From positions 1-38,451 of the IMG/VR virus record IMGVR_UViG_3300037840_000402: a DNA stretch of 38,451 nt; one strand, written 5' to 3'. Below, one piece after another: positions 31,859 to 38,451 of the stretch. Origin of the DNA: a virus. Position 1 is the first letter of the stretch. The number at the start of each line of letters is the position of its first letter. The translations under genes and the position numbers were made by a program. The notes below the pieces were generated by a model, which saw only the letters and a program-made list of their open reading frames with translations, did not search any database and had not been told where the DNA came from.

Positions 31859-32086
31859 TCACTCATCCAGCAAATCGCCTACGGCCTCGACCACCCTGCC
31901 GATGCCAACGGGATCACGCGCCTGCAGATCGTAGGACGCCCAAGCAATGAACGCCAGCTGCTTGATCAGCTGCAGCACGTGCACCGGAGCAAGGTCGATC
32001 ACCAGCGGCTCGCCGCCGCCCTTTGGGAAGGCCTTGATGCAGGGGCCGTTGCGCTCGGTTACGGCGTAGATGTGGTTGATTTCCAT
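31859..32086 (-). CDS. small hypothetical protein
   Basis: 75 residues; AGGA lies six bases before the ATG. The sequence 'AVTERNGPCIKAFPKGGGEPLVIDLAPVHVLQLIKQLAFIAWAS' suggests a short beta-sheet and a helix; the end is acidic. Not recognised. It lies between the methylases and the GIY-YIG gene. The 60 bases before it hold no feature I can support. Confidence 0.6.
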   Translation of the reverse strand: MEINHIYAVTERNGPCIKAFPKGGGEPLVIDLAPVHVLQLIKQLAFIAWASYDLQARDPVGIGRVVEAVGDLLDE

Positions 32087-32146
32087 GGCTATCCTGATTG
32101 CTTTTCTTTGCTTGACGCTGCTTTCGGCGCGTATGAAGCCTCTTCA

Positions 32147-33088
32147 TCAAGGTTCTCTGTGGAACAGGTGTTCCACCTCTTTTTTGACATCCCCTCCCTC
32201 GCGCTGCGAGCTAAAATCCGATGTTACCTTCTTGCGCCATAGCGCAACCCAGCGCGCCGCCTGGGCCTCGACGTTGACCTGGATACGGCGTTCCACGTCG
32301 GCGATCTTGAGCGATAGCTCCTCGCGCAGCGAGGCCGGGGAGGTAGGGTCGGCGGCCGATGTGCGATAAAGCTGGCGCAGGCCATCGACCTCGGTCTTAA
32401 GGGTCGGCGTCATACCGCCATAGTTGGCGGCGGGTGGCCCGGTGTACTCGGAGACGTAGACCCGGTGGCCCTGGTCGACCAGAGTATCAGCCCATTTCCA
32501 GAAGGCGAGCGGCTTCCAAGTGTTCTTGGCGAGTGATTCGCCGATAGCGATCTTGGTCTTGGCGCCGGCATATTCGGACGTGCCGGTGTAGGGCGGATCG
32601 CAATAGATGATGGATTCGGGGGGGATGTGCGGGTTAAGCTGGTCGTAGGGGCCAGCGATAAAGGTACAGCCCTTGAGGCCGGGGGCATCGGCCAGGGCTC
32701 GGTTGCGCGCACCTACGCAGTAGTCCTTGCCCTCGGCGTTGCGGGCGAACACGTCAAACCATTTTGAGCCAAAACTCAGGCCGCTTGCTGCAAAGGCGGC
32801 AAGCTCCGGGGCAACGCTGTCCGGGTTTTTCCTTATTTTGTTATATTCTTTTTCGCTCATGCTCTCGGGCGGCTGCCAGCCTCCATTGCCCAGCGCGTTC
32901 AGCAAGGCAATCATGCGCCAGTTGATATCGCTGCCGATGCGCGGCCCATCGCCGGGCGGCACCTTGCAGATCACGTTGCCCCCGCCAACGAATGGCTCAA
33001 CCCATGTGCTCCCCGGCTTGCGTTTGGCCAAGGCAAACGACAAAATTTCATTGGCATGCGCGGCCTTGCTTCCCATATACCAAACCAT
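32147..33088 (-). CDS. Dam-like DNA adenine methylase, copy 2
   Basis: 313 residues of the D12 class. 'MGSKAAHANEIL' and 'FVGGGNV' (33-39) form the AdoMet site, and 'YCDPPYTGT' (DPPY at 164-167) is the catalytic motif for N6-adenine methylation. The second half is nearly identical to copy 1, while the first half is divergent. The ribosome site AGGGAG is formed by codons for 'REP' at the end of copy 1. No restriction nuclease is adjacent, so protection from host restriction is the likely role. Confidence 0.9.
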   Translation of the reverse strand: MVWYMGSKAAHANEILSFALAKRKPGSTWVEPFVGGGNVICKVPPGDGPRIGSDINWRMIALLNALGNGGWQPPESMSEKEYNKIRKNPDSVAPELAAFAASGLSFGSKWFDVFARNAEGKDYCVGARNRALADAPGLKGCTFIAGPYDQLNPHIPPESIIYCDPPYTGTSEYAGAKTKIAIGESLAKNTWKPLAFWKWADTLVDQGHRVYVSEYTGPPAANYGGMTPTLKTEVDGLRQLYRTSAADPTSPASLREELSLKIADVERRIQVNVEAQAARWVALWRKKVTSDFSSQREGGDVKKEVEHLFHREP

Positions 33089-33090
33089 AA

Positions 33091-34047
33091 TCAGGGCTCC
33101 CTATGGAACAGCCGCTCGACCTCGCGCTTGCCGCTATTCTCCTCGGTGCGCACCGAACTAAAGTCACTCACAACTTCCTTCTCCCACATCACGCGCCAGC
33201 GCGCAGCCAGCGCATCCGCCCCCGCCTGCACCCTGGCGTCCACGTCGGCGATTTTGAAGGATAGCTCCTCGCGCAGCGAGGCCGGGGAGGCGGGATCGGC
33301 GGCCGACGCGCGGTAGGCGGCGCGCAGCGCGTCCGATTCGGCCCTGAGCGCGGGGGTCATGCCGCTGTAGATGGCGGCCGGCGGGCCTTTGTACTCGGAG
33401 ACGTAGACCCGGTGGCCCTGGTCGACCAGGGCGTCGGCCCATTTCCAGAAGGCGAGCGGCTTCCAGGTGTTCTTGGCGAGCGATTCGCCGATGGCGATCT
33501 TGGTCTTGGCGCCCTCATAAATGGTGGTATTGGCGTAGGGCGGGTCGCAGTAGATGATGGATTCGGGAGGGATGTGGGGGTTGAGGGCCTCATAGCTGCC
33601 GCTGTGGAAAACTATGCCCTTAAGGCCAGAGGCGTCTCTCTGTAAAGCATTTAATGCTGTAATGTACTTAAAGCCATTTGGAGGATATCCTTTTATATCA
33701 TCCTGAACCCAGTCGTGAAACCATTGGGAACCAAATGTCGGACCTGTTGCTGCAAAGGCAACCAGTTCCGGTGGATATATTTCAGGATTTTTCTTTATTT
33801 TGGACCATTGAGCCTTGGTCATTGTTTCTGGGGGAAACCAATCTCTATTTCCAACGGCTTCAAGAAGCGCAACCATATAATGGTTTATATCATTAGCAAT
33901 GCGCGGGCCATCGGCCCTGGGCACCTTGCAGATCACATTTCCTCCCCCCACCATAGGCTCAATGTAATGCTGCCCTGGCCTGCGATTGGCGCAGGTAATT
34001 GTGATCAGCTCCACCGCATGGCGGGCCTTTGATCCCATGTAGTGCAG
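33091..34047 (-). CDS. Dam-like DNA adenine methylase, copy 1, probable CTG start
   Basis: 318 residues if the CTG at 34047 is used. GGGGAGG is five bases before that CTG, while the first ATG (34038) is 14 bases away; translation from CTG gives 'HYMGSKARH', matching 'VWYMGSKAAH' of copy 2. AdoMet motif 'MVGGGNV', catalytic 'YCDPPYANT'. The codons of the first half, for example around 33620-33900, are AT-rich compared with the second half, which is nearly identical to copy 2. Expected to methylate adenine in phage DNA. Confidence 0.88.
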   Translation of the reverse strand: MHYMGSKARHAVELITITCANRRPGQHYIEPMVGGGNVICKVPRADGPRIANDINHYMVALLEAVGNRDWFPPETMTKAQWSKIKKNPEIYPPELVAFAATGPTFGSQWFHDWVQDDIKGYPPNGFKYITALNALQRDASGLKGIVFHSGSYEALNPHIPPESIIYCDPPYANTTIYEGAKTKIAIGESLAKNTWKPLAFWKWADALVDQGHRVYVSEYKGPPAAIYSGMTPALRAESDALRAAYRASAADPASPASLREELSFKIADVDARVQAGADALAARWRVMWEKEVVSDFSSVRTEENSGKREVERLFHREP

Positions 34048-34059
34048 TTGAGCCTCCCC

Positions 34060-34257
34060 TTACGCCGCCTCGCCGCCGCCATCCGCCGGCCTATCCTCGG
34101 CCGACCTGATGTCCACCCAGTCCGAATGCTCGCTGCCGTAGCCGCGGGTCTCCCTGAGCGCGATAGCCAGCCGGTGCGCCGATTCCCAGTTGTTGGCGCG
34201 GTAGCGGTATACCTTGCCGGTAGGGCAGTATAGAGCGGATATGGTGTAGGTGGGCAT
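34060..34257 (-). CDS. small hypothetical protein
   Basis: 65 residues. GGGAGGATCGC directly before the ATG at 34257 is a strong ribosome site. The product 'MPTYTISALYCPTGKVYRYR', then 'WESAHRLAIALRETRGYG', looks like a small alpha/beta protein; the end is acidic. The frame continues upstream to 34503 with no stop, but that segment is treated separately. Not recognised. The stop precedes the ribosome site of methylase copy 1. Confidence 0.6.
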   Translation of the reverse strand: MPTYTISALYCPTGKVYRYRANNWESAHRLAIALRETRGYGSEHSDWVDIRSAEDRPADGGGEAA

Positions 34258-34267
34258 GCGATCCTCC

Positions 34268-34503
34268 CTATTTTGCCACGCCGCCATGCGGGTAGCGCTT
34301 GCACCCAATGCGGTGGATAATTTTGGCTTCCGGCTCGCGGCATGGCGGATAGCACATTGCACCTTGAGACGGTCAAATAGCGTTTTGTCTGGAACACAGC
34401 GCGGGCACTCTCCAACCTTGAACCACGCGCACCAGCACCGCTGATCAGACGGCACCTTCGCCATATCGGCCATGTAATCTTTTTGATCTTGGTTAAATGA
34501 CAT
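34268..34503 (-). pseudogene. CxxC small protein gene, possibly frameshifted
   Basis: AGGAAGG precedes the ATG at 34503 and the first 49 residues look natural: 'CWCAWFKVGECPRC' followed by 'KTLFDRLKVQ'. Past a TGTG at about 34353-34356 this frame becomes unconvincing, while another frame carries 'MCYPPCREPEAKIIHRIGCK' and stops at 34268, just before the ribosome site of the next gene. Removing two bases at TGTG would join the two into one zinc-binding-type protein. Alternatives are two separate small genes (the second 34268-34357) or one 147-residue protein read through to 34060. Confidence 0.35.
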
Positions 34504-34532
34504 GATAGCCTTCCTAAAACACCAAGGGCGCC

Positions 34533-34561
34533 ATTATAGCCCAGCTAGGCGGCGACGTAAA
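34533..34561 (-). promoter_or_regulatory. sigma70-like promoter P4, minus strand
   Basis: TTTACG, 17 bases, TATAAT on the minus strand, overlapping the end of the HNH gene and about 30 bases before the 34503 ATG. It would drive the small genes and both methylases. Confidence 0.65.
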
Positions 34562-35163
34562 ACTGCATTTTGTGATCGATTTTGAACTCCTTCAGGGGCA
34601 AATAGCTTACGACCCGTTCGATAAATGGTGTCGCATGGTCTACACCGCATAGAGCCCCAACTACAGTGAACCCCACAATCGACGCAATCCCAAACAGGAC
34701 CGGGGGTTCCAAGCCTGCGTCCATGTTCCTCCTCGTGACAAAGAATACAAAGAGTAATACCGTTTGATAAGACATTTCTTAACTTTGGATGTGTCGACCA
34801 ACTTTTAATGTGATGCACATGCACTGTGGTTTTTGAATTTCCACAATGTTGGCAAGTATAATTATCTCGTTTCAAGACATCACGGCGCCACTTGCTAAGT
34901 CCAAGGCGTGATGAAACACCACCCTTCCAAACCGTGGCATTGGGGCCAATCATAAAGGCCTTGGCACATTCATTCCCACAAAAGCGCCTACGGGCTGGCC
35001 TAATGGTCATAGGCTTCCCGCAATTCTCACAGGGTTTAGGTGTAGATTTAGTGCATTCGCGACTACAATAATGTGAGAGCGAAATCCGGTGCGGTCGAAC
35101 TAAATATGTTCGACCGCATCGTTCGCAAACAAGTTCAACCCATAAACCGGAAGAATTCCGCAC
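34534..35163 (-). CDS. HNH homing endonuclease
   Basis: About 209 residues from a GTG at 35163; the open frame extends to 35280 but overlaps the end of the upstream gene, and the true start is uncertain. Three zinc-finger-like pairs ('CERCGRTYLV', 'CENCGKPM', 'CQHCGNSK') precede the HNH core 'VHVHHIKSWSTHPKLRNVLSNGITLCILCHEEEH' with the His pair near residue 117, Asn near 134 and His near 143-147. Another CxxC pair follows ('WDCVDCGVHC'). The gene is AT-richer than its neighbours. Free-standing phage homing nuclease. Confidence 0.85.
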   Translation of the reverse strand: MRNSSGLWVELVCERCGRTYLVRPHRISLSHYCSRECTKSTPKPCENCGKPMTIRPARRRFCGNECAKAFMIGPNATVWKGGVSSRLGLSKWRRDVLKRDNYTCQHCGNSKTTVHVHHIKSWSTHPKLRNVLSNGITLCILCHEEEHGRRLGTPGPVWDCVDCGVHCSWGSMRCRPCDTIYRTGRKLFAPEGVQNRSQNAVLRRRLAGL

Positions 35164-35180
35164 CCAAACTGGATGCGATT

Positions 35181-35771
35181 TTACTCCCCCCAGTAGGTTG
35201 TAACCGACCCCTTTTCCTTTTCCTGGCGCAACTTGAGGCCCAGGCCGGTAGCGATCTGTTGCAAACTCACAGCCTTCCATCCGGTCTCGGAGAGCACCTG
35301 CGCCCGTGTGCAGCCCGACTTGCGGATGAGCATCCGGTACAGCACCTCCATCTTGGAGCCCTTGCGCGGGCCGTTGTGGCCATTGCCATTGGTGACCGCC
35401 TTGGCCTTGGGGGTACGCTTGGTCTTCGCCTTGATCTTGGCCACGGTGGGCTCCTTTTCTGCGGTGCCGAGCGCGCTTGCGCTCGGCACATTCGAACCAG
35501 CTTCAATGATGTAGCCGGCGCCGCCGGCGGTTTCACATCCCACGGTAAGATACGACGTTGGTCCAACAAAGGGCGCCGGCCGTACATCCTCCTCAAAGTC
35601 ACCCCCCGGCTTGACCGCGCGTAGCGAGCTTTGTATCGCCCCCAACGATCGCTCGGCGTCCCGGCGATCCTTGAAACACTTGCGCTCCCGGTAGGCGAGG
35701 CCCAGCGTCGCCGCCTTGGCAGCCAGGGCATTGAATTCGCGAAGCATCTCGGGGATGGTCTTGGCGTTCAT
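35181..35771 (-). CDS. DUF3489-like protein
   Basis: 196 residues from the ATG at 35771, chosen for its AGGAG. The C-terminal part 'KGSKMEVLYRMLIRKSGCTRAQVLSETGW', continuing 'KAVSLQQIATGLGLKL', matches the DUF3489 pattern ('G.K.....LLRR..G.T...I...TGW....R....GL.LK'). The middle contains a Lys/Ala/Thr-rich linker. N-terminal helices resemble small DNA-associated proteins ('FKDRRDAERSL'). Transcribed from P5 with a hairpin over the ribosome site. Possible DNA-binding function; not established. Confidence 0.65.
   Translation of the reverse strand: MNAKTIPEMLREFNALAAKAATLGLAYRERKCFKDRRDAERSLGAIQSSLRAVKPGGDFEEDVRPAPFVGPTSYLTVGCETAGGAGYIIEAGSNVPSASALGTAEKEPTVAKIKAKTKRTPKAKAVTNGNGHNGPRKGSKMEVLYRMLIRKSGCTRAQVLSETGWKAVSLQQIATGLGLKLRQEKEKGSVTTYWGE
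35464..35489. repeat. perfect 11-base inverted repeat
   Basis: GTGCCGAGCGC, loop GCTT, then GCGCTCGGCAC, inside the DUF3489-like gene in the codons for 'VPSASALGTA'. No T-run follows on either strand, so it is unlikely to be a terminator. Confidence 0.5.
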
Positions 35772-35779
35772 GTTGGTCT

Positions 35780-35798
35780 CTCCTGTTTTCAACAGGAG
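35780..35798 (-). promoter_or_regulatory. hairpin sequestering a ribosome binding site
   Basis: On the minus strand CTCCTGTT pairs with AACAGGAG through a three-base loop, a perfect 8-base stem. The 3' arm contains AGGAG, the ribosome site of the 35771 gene, and the 5' arm lies where transcription from P5 would start. Confidence 0.5.
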
Positions 35799-35800
35799 CG

Positions 35801-35829
35801 GATATAGTCGAACAAATCGCAGGAGTAAA
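35801..35829 (-). promoter_or_regulatory. sigma70-like promoter P5, minus strand
   Basis: TTTACT, 17 bases, TATATC on the minus strand. The -10 is weaker than in P1-P4 but spacing and -35 match. It is upstream of the DUF3489-like gene, inside the intergenic region after the 36163 gene. Confidence 0.5.
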
Positions 35830-35842
35830 GGCCTTCGCAAAA

Positions 35843-36163
35843 TTATTTTTCCGCTTCCCATGCCGCCACGCAAACCGGGGCCATATTGAGCCTATAGCGG
35901 CCATAGCTGACACGTACAATCTTTCCCTTGCGTGTCAGATAGCCGATAGTGTTGTAAACTTGCTTTCGCGGTCCGGCCGATAACAAATTCTTAACCGTGA
36001 TCTCTGATCCGTCTACAGGGAACAACATGATCACGGCGCGCATTGTAGCGCCAGCGCGCGACAAGAATCGATAATCAACGCAGGGAACGAGCCCGTCAAT
36101 CTCATCTGCGATTCTTAGTAGATCGTGCGCGACGGCGCGCAAGCGCTCGCTTTGGATGCTCAT
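35843..36163 (-). CDS. winged-helix-type hypothetical protein
   Basis: 106 residues; GAGG seven bases before the ATG. An N-terminal helix ('SERLRAVAHDLLRIADEIDGLV') precedes a unit 'VKNLLSAGPRKQVYNTIGYLTRKGKIVRVSYGRYRL' with the helix and wing spacing of a winged-helix domain. Role unknown; a transcription or replication regulator is possible. It lies 13 bases after the helicase stop in the same transcription direction. Confidence 0.6.
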   Translation of the reverse strand: MSIQSERLRAVAHDLLRIADEIDGLVPCVDYRFLSRAGATMRAVIMLFPVDGSEITVKNLLSAGPRKQVYNTIGYLTRKGKIVRVSYGRYRLNMAPVCVAAWEAEK

Positions 36164-36175
36164 GTATGGTACCTC

Positions 36176-37648
36176 TTATAATCGATACCTATCGGGGCTC
36201 TGGCTCTCCACCAGGGTCAGGCGCTCTTTGGCGCGCGTGACCCCAACATAAAAAACCCTTGCCTCGTCATCCGGGCGCAGATCGGCCTCGCGCCGGGTGC
36301 GCAGGGCCATTTCGCTGAACAAGATCACATGATCGGCCTGAGCGCCCTTGGCGCTGTGGATGGTCGAGAGGCGCACCCTTGGCCTGTCGCGCAGCTTCTC
36401 GCCCCTGGCGCGCGCGGCGCGCATGTATTCAGCCTCGGCCGGGGGGATGCGGCGCAGCGCCTCGTGCCACACCGCGCCGCCGGCCGGCGCGCCCAGATCG
36501 GCCATGGCCAGCTCGGGATACTGGTCCCAGGCGGGCTGCCATACCACATTACCAATGAGGTCAAAGCAGGCCTTGGCCCTTTCAGGGACCAGGGTCTGCC
36601 CTGCACGCAAGGACTCCCAGTCCTGTACTGCGGCCAATAGCCTCGGGTCTATCGACAACTTTCCTTCACGCTCAAAGTAGACCCCGCGGCTCCTTAGCTC
36701 CGGCTCCACCTGCTCCGTGAGGATGTAATTATTTCGCGCCAGCACCAGCACGTCCGGGCCGTCTGCGTCGATATCGCGCGCATCCAGGGCGCGGTCTACT
36801 TGGCCCTGCGCGGCGCGCGCTGCCCATGCCTTGGGTCGCCGGTGGGCCACCTTGGCTATCACGTCCAGGGCCAGATCCTGCACGGCGCGTGGCACGCGGT
36901 GGCTCTGGCCCAGGGCACGTACCTGGCCGGGGAGGTTGATGAATTGCTCCACATCGGCGCCGGCCCATGGTGCATAGATAGCCTGGTCATCATCTCCAGC
37001 CAATACGACGCGACGGCAACCATTGGCAAGCCGCTTGAAAACCTTCCATTGCAGGGTGCTCATATCCTGACATTCATCGCCGATCAGCACATCCAGATGC
37101 ACGTCCGGGCCGCCATGCGCAAATCGCGCTAGCATATCGGTAAAATCGCTCAGGCCACGCTGCGCCTTGAAGTCAGCCAGGGCGCGGCCCAGGTAATCGA
37201 CCTCGGCCCACGAGAGCGCCGCACAGTCTTCATCAAATTCTTGGCGAAGACTGCGCATGCGCACCCGCGCCAGGTTCTCAAGGAATAGCGCGCGGTCGCC
37301 AGGCGGCAAGCCGCTGATGCTACCGTCCGTGGGCGCCCTCCCCGTCAGGGTCACGCCCGCGAAGCGCGCAAACTCCTTGAGGCGCGCGCCCTGCAGCACA
37401 TCCTCGCGGCGCATGGCCAGCTGGCGGAAGCACATGCTATGCAGGGTGCGGAAATGCGAAAGGTCGCGCGCGTCCAGCCTGAACTTTTCGCAGGCGCGCT
37501 GCACGGCCTCGGCGGTGGCGCGCTTGGTGAAGCTGACGAAGCCGATGCGGCTAGGGGGCGTGCCGGCGTGCAGCTCGTCGTCCACTATGGAAAGCAGGGT
37601 CTCGGTTTTTCCACAACCGGGACTTCCAAGTATGATCTCGGGATTCAT
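36176..37648 (-). CDS. UvrD/Rep-like superfamily 1 helicase
   Basis: 490 residues. Motif I 'GSPGCGKT' (8-15), 'SFTKRATAEAV' (Ia), motif II 'DECQDMSTLQW' (191-195), motif III 'AGDDDQAIYAPWAGA', motif V 'STIHSAKGAQADHVILF' near 430 and motif VI 'VFYVGVTRAKERL' near 465. Shorter than bacterial UvrD, with reduced 1B and 2B regions, as in phage enzymes. Expected to unwind DNA during replication or recombination. The ATG overlaps the end of the zinc-ribbon gene by four bases. Confidence 0.9.
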   Translation of the reverse strand: MNPEIILGSPGCGKTETLLSIVDDELHAGTPPSRIGFVSFTKRATAEAVQRACEKFRLDARDLSHFRTLHSMCFRQLAMRREDVLQGARLKEFARFAGVTLTGRAPTDGSISGLPPGDRALFLENLARVRMRSLRQEFDEDCAALSWAEVDYLGRALADFKAQRGLSDFTDMLARFAHGGPDVHLDVLIGDECQDMSTLQWKVFKRLANGCRRVVLAGDDDQAIYAPWAGADVEQFINLPGQVRALGQSHRVPRAVQDLALDVIAKVAHRRPKAWAARAAQGQVDRALDARDIDADGPDVLVLARNNYILTEQVEPELRSRGVYFEREGKLSIDPRLLAAVQDWESLRAGQTLVPERAKACFDLIGNVVWQPAWDQYPELAMADLGAPAGGAVWHEALRRIPPAEAEYMRAARARGEKLRDRPRVRLSTIHSAKGAQADHVILFSEMALRTRREADLRPDDEARVFYVGVTRAKERLTLVESQSPDRYRL

Positions 37649-38010
37649 GGCTCACGCAGCTTTTTGAACCAATCTTCGACAAAACCCCTATCATACCACA
37701 TCGGATTTCCAGAGAATTCGTCGCGATAGGTGGCGCGCATCACCTGATGGCTGACGACCTTGCCGCCGATCACATTAGCCGAGCTTCCCGGCGGTTGGCC
37801 CGGAGCATACCAGCCAGTGCGATTTTCATCTTCACTCAGCTCGCGGCCCTCGTCATAAGGGCCAATCTCGCTGGCGCCGCAGGCCTGGCAATGGTAGGGG
37901 CCGCATTGGGTGAAGCCCACGCCGACATCAACAAAATCGGCGTCGCATTGCATGCCGCAATAGGGGCATTGCTCGGTCGGCTGGTGCTGACTATAGGCAT
38001 ATCCATTCAT
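37645..38010 (-). CDS. zinc-ribbon hypothetical protein
   Basis: 121 residues from the ATG at 38010, chosen for GGAGGAG; the frame is open 30 bases further. 'CPYCGMQCDADFVDVG', 'QCGPYHCQACGASEIGPYD' and 'ENRTGWYAPG' match a zinc-binding protein seen in many phages. The C-terminal part is polar. It likely binds metal and perhaps nucleic acid or protein; role unknown. Coupled to the helicase by ATGA. Confidence 0.65.
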   Translation of the reverse strand: MNGYAYSQHQPTEQCPYCGMQCDADFVDVGVGFTQCGPYHCQACGASEIGPYDEGRELSEDENRTGWYAPGQPPGSSANVIGGKVVSHQVMRATYRDEFSGNPMWYDRGFVEDWFKKLREP

Positions 38011-38040
38011 ATTGGCTCCTCCATCTTCACGGTCTGGCAA

Positions 38041-38331
38041 TCATCCATCCTCTGCATATTGTATTATAGGATCGGTATGCGTTACATCTCCAAATAAAAA
38101 GTTCCTGGGTTTTACATGGGTATTTAACAATTCTAGCAATGATACAAACAGAAGGAATAATGCTAGTTTTTGATCATATTCGAATCGTTGCTCATCACTG
38201 CCTTTGCATTCGAATTCGAGCATGCCCCAGCCGCCCCCGGCAATATCGCGCGCGCCACAGAGCACGCATATTTCATCAAAGAATGGGGCGTCGGGCGGGC
38301 GGGTGCGGTGGGTAGGGTGCAAGCCGCTCAT
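38041..38331 (-). CDS. hypothetical protein with CxxC motif
   Basis: 96 residues; AAGGGG precedes the ATG. The start 'RPPDAPFFDEICVLCGARDIAGGGWGMLEF' holds one CxxC and resembles short phage zinc-knuckle proteins. The second half is hydrophobic then polar ('LALFLLFVSLLELLNTHVKPRNFLFG'). DNA of the second half is AT-rich. Not recognised beyond that. Confidence 0.6.
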   Translation of the reverse strand: MSGLHPTHRTRPPDAPFFDEICVLCGARDIAGGGWGMLEFECKGSDEQRFEYDQKLALFLLFVSLLELLNTHVKPRNFLFGDVTHTDPIIQYAEDG

Positions 38332-38332
38332 A

Positions 38333-38451
38333 TCAGCCCCTTATCATGCGCCAGCCATTCCGGCATCGTGAACTCGCAGACGGCGCCCTGCTTGCGCTCA
38401 TTCATTTCGCATTGGCTCTTGGGCACCCAGACTGAATCCTCACCTTCCCCG
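38333..38451 (-). CDS. small phage protein, 5' end cut by window
   Basis: The last 39 codons of a gene entering from the right edge. The visible part 'EDSVWVPKSQCEM', ending 'EFTMPEWLAHDKGLI', matches the C-terminus of a widespread short phage protein of unknown function ('vW(I/L)PKSQ ... vPEWLA..KGLI'). Its stop is one base from the start codon of the next gene. Confidence 0.6.

Noticed and set aside
31914-32150. Arg-rich minus-strand ORF before the 32086 gene
   Set aside because: Mostly a shadow of the 31859-32086 gene; only about 60 bases are unique.
1-38451. tRNA genes, CRISPR arrays, insertion sequences
   Set aside because: No cloverleaf with a T-loop motif, no regularly spaced repeats and no transposase were seen by eye; a tRNA scan would be decisive.

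Overview
The window is part of the genome of a tailed double-stranded DNA phage (or prophage) of a Gram-negative, GC-rich bacterium. Reasons: tail fibre, internal virion and endolysin genes; family A DNA polymerase, helicases and Dam-like methylases; GIY-YIG and HNH homing endonucleases; very tight packing with ATGA, GTGA and TGATG overlaps; and no bacterial housekeeping genes. Terminase, portal, capsid, primase and integrase are not here, so the genome continues past both ends (both edge genes are cut). A proteobacterial, perhaps alphaproteobacterial, host is an inference from base composition and remembered protein resemblances. No tRNA, rRNA, CRISPR array or insertion sequence was seen.

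Layout. (1) 2-15392, plus strand: late virion genes. These are a WbuC-like cupin, a large polyvalent-type protein, a tail/stabilisation-type protein, a GNAT-like protein, Pro/Gln-rich small proteins, internal virion proteins including one with a peptidoglycan-hydrolase-like domain, and two fibre proteins. A minus-strand 'moron' operon (5746-6569) interrupts this block and encodes a membrane-anchored HicB-like protein. (2) 15403-25274, plus strand: an envelope cassette. It holds an endolysin, four coupled exported microproteins (three ending in the same QLV(A/T)FGVLF tail), two large fibre-like proteins with Sec signal peptides, a small two-helix membrane ORF nested inside one of them, a papain-fold-like protein, holin candidates and coiled-coil membrane proteins. 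(3) 25279-38451, minus strand: DNA metabolism and small early-type genes. These include an SNF2-like helicase, DNA polymerase A, two tandem Dam-like methylases, a UvrD-like helicase, HTH and zinc-ribbon proteins, and two homing endonucleases.

Regulation. Five minus-strand sites share the form TTTAC(C/G/T), exactly 17 bases, then TATAAT (TATATC in one). They sit before the moron operon, the 28996 gene, the 34503 gene and the 35771 gene; the fifth (5423-5451) faces no ORF and fires antisense into a tail gene. Translational coupling appears to dominate elsewhere. Two genes seem to use rare start codons (ATT at 14835, CTG at 34047), supported by Shine-Dalgarno spacing and by the proteins' expected N-termini.

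Most unusual content: the exported microproteins whose C-termini resemble the outer-membrane-protein beta-signal; the nested membrane gene at 19390-19566; the Sec-signal 'fibre' proteins; and the repeated minus-strand promoter. No intergenic stretch exceeds 300 bases.
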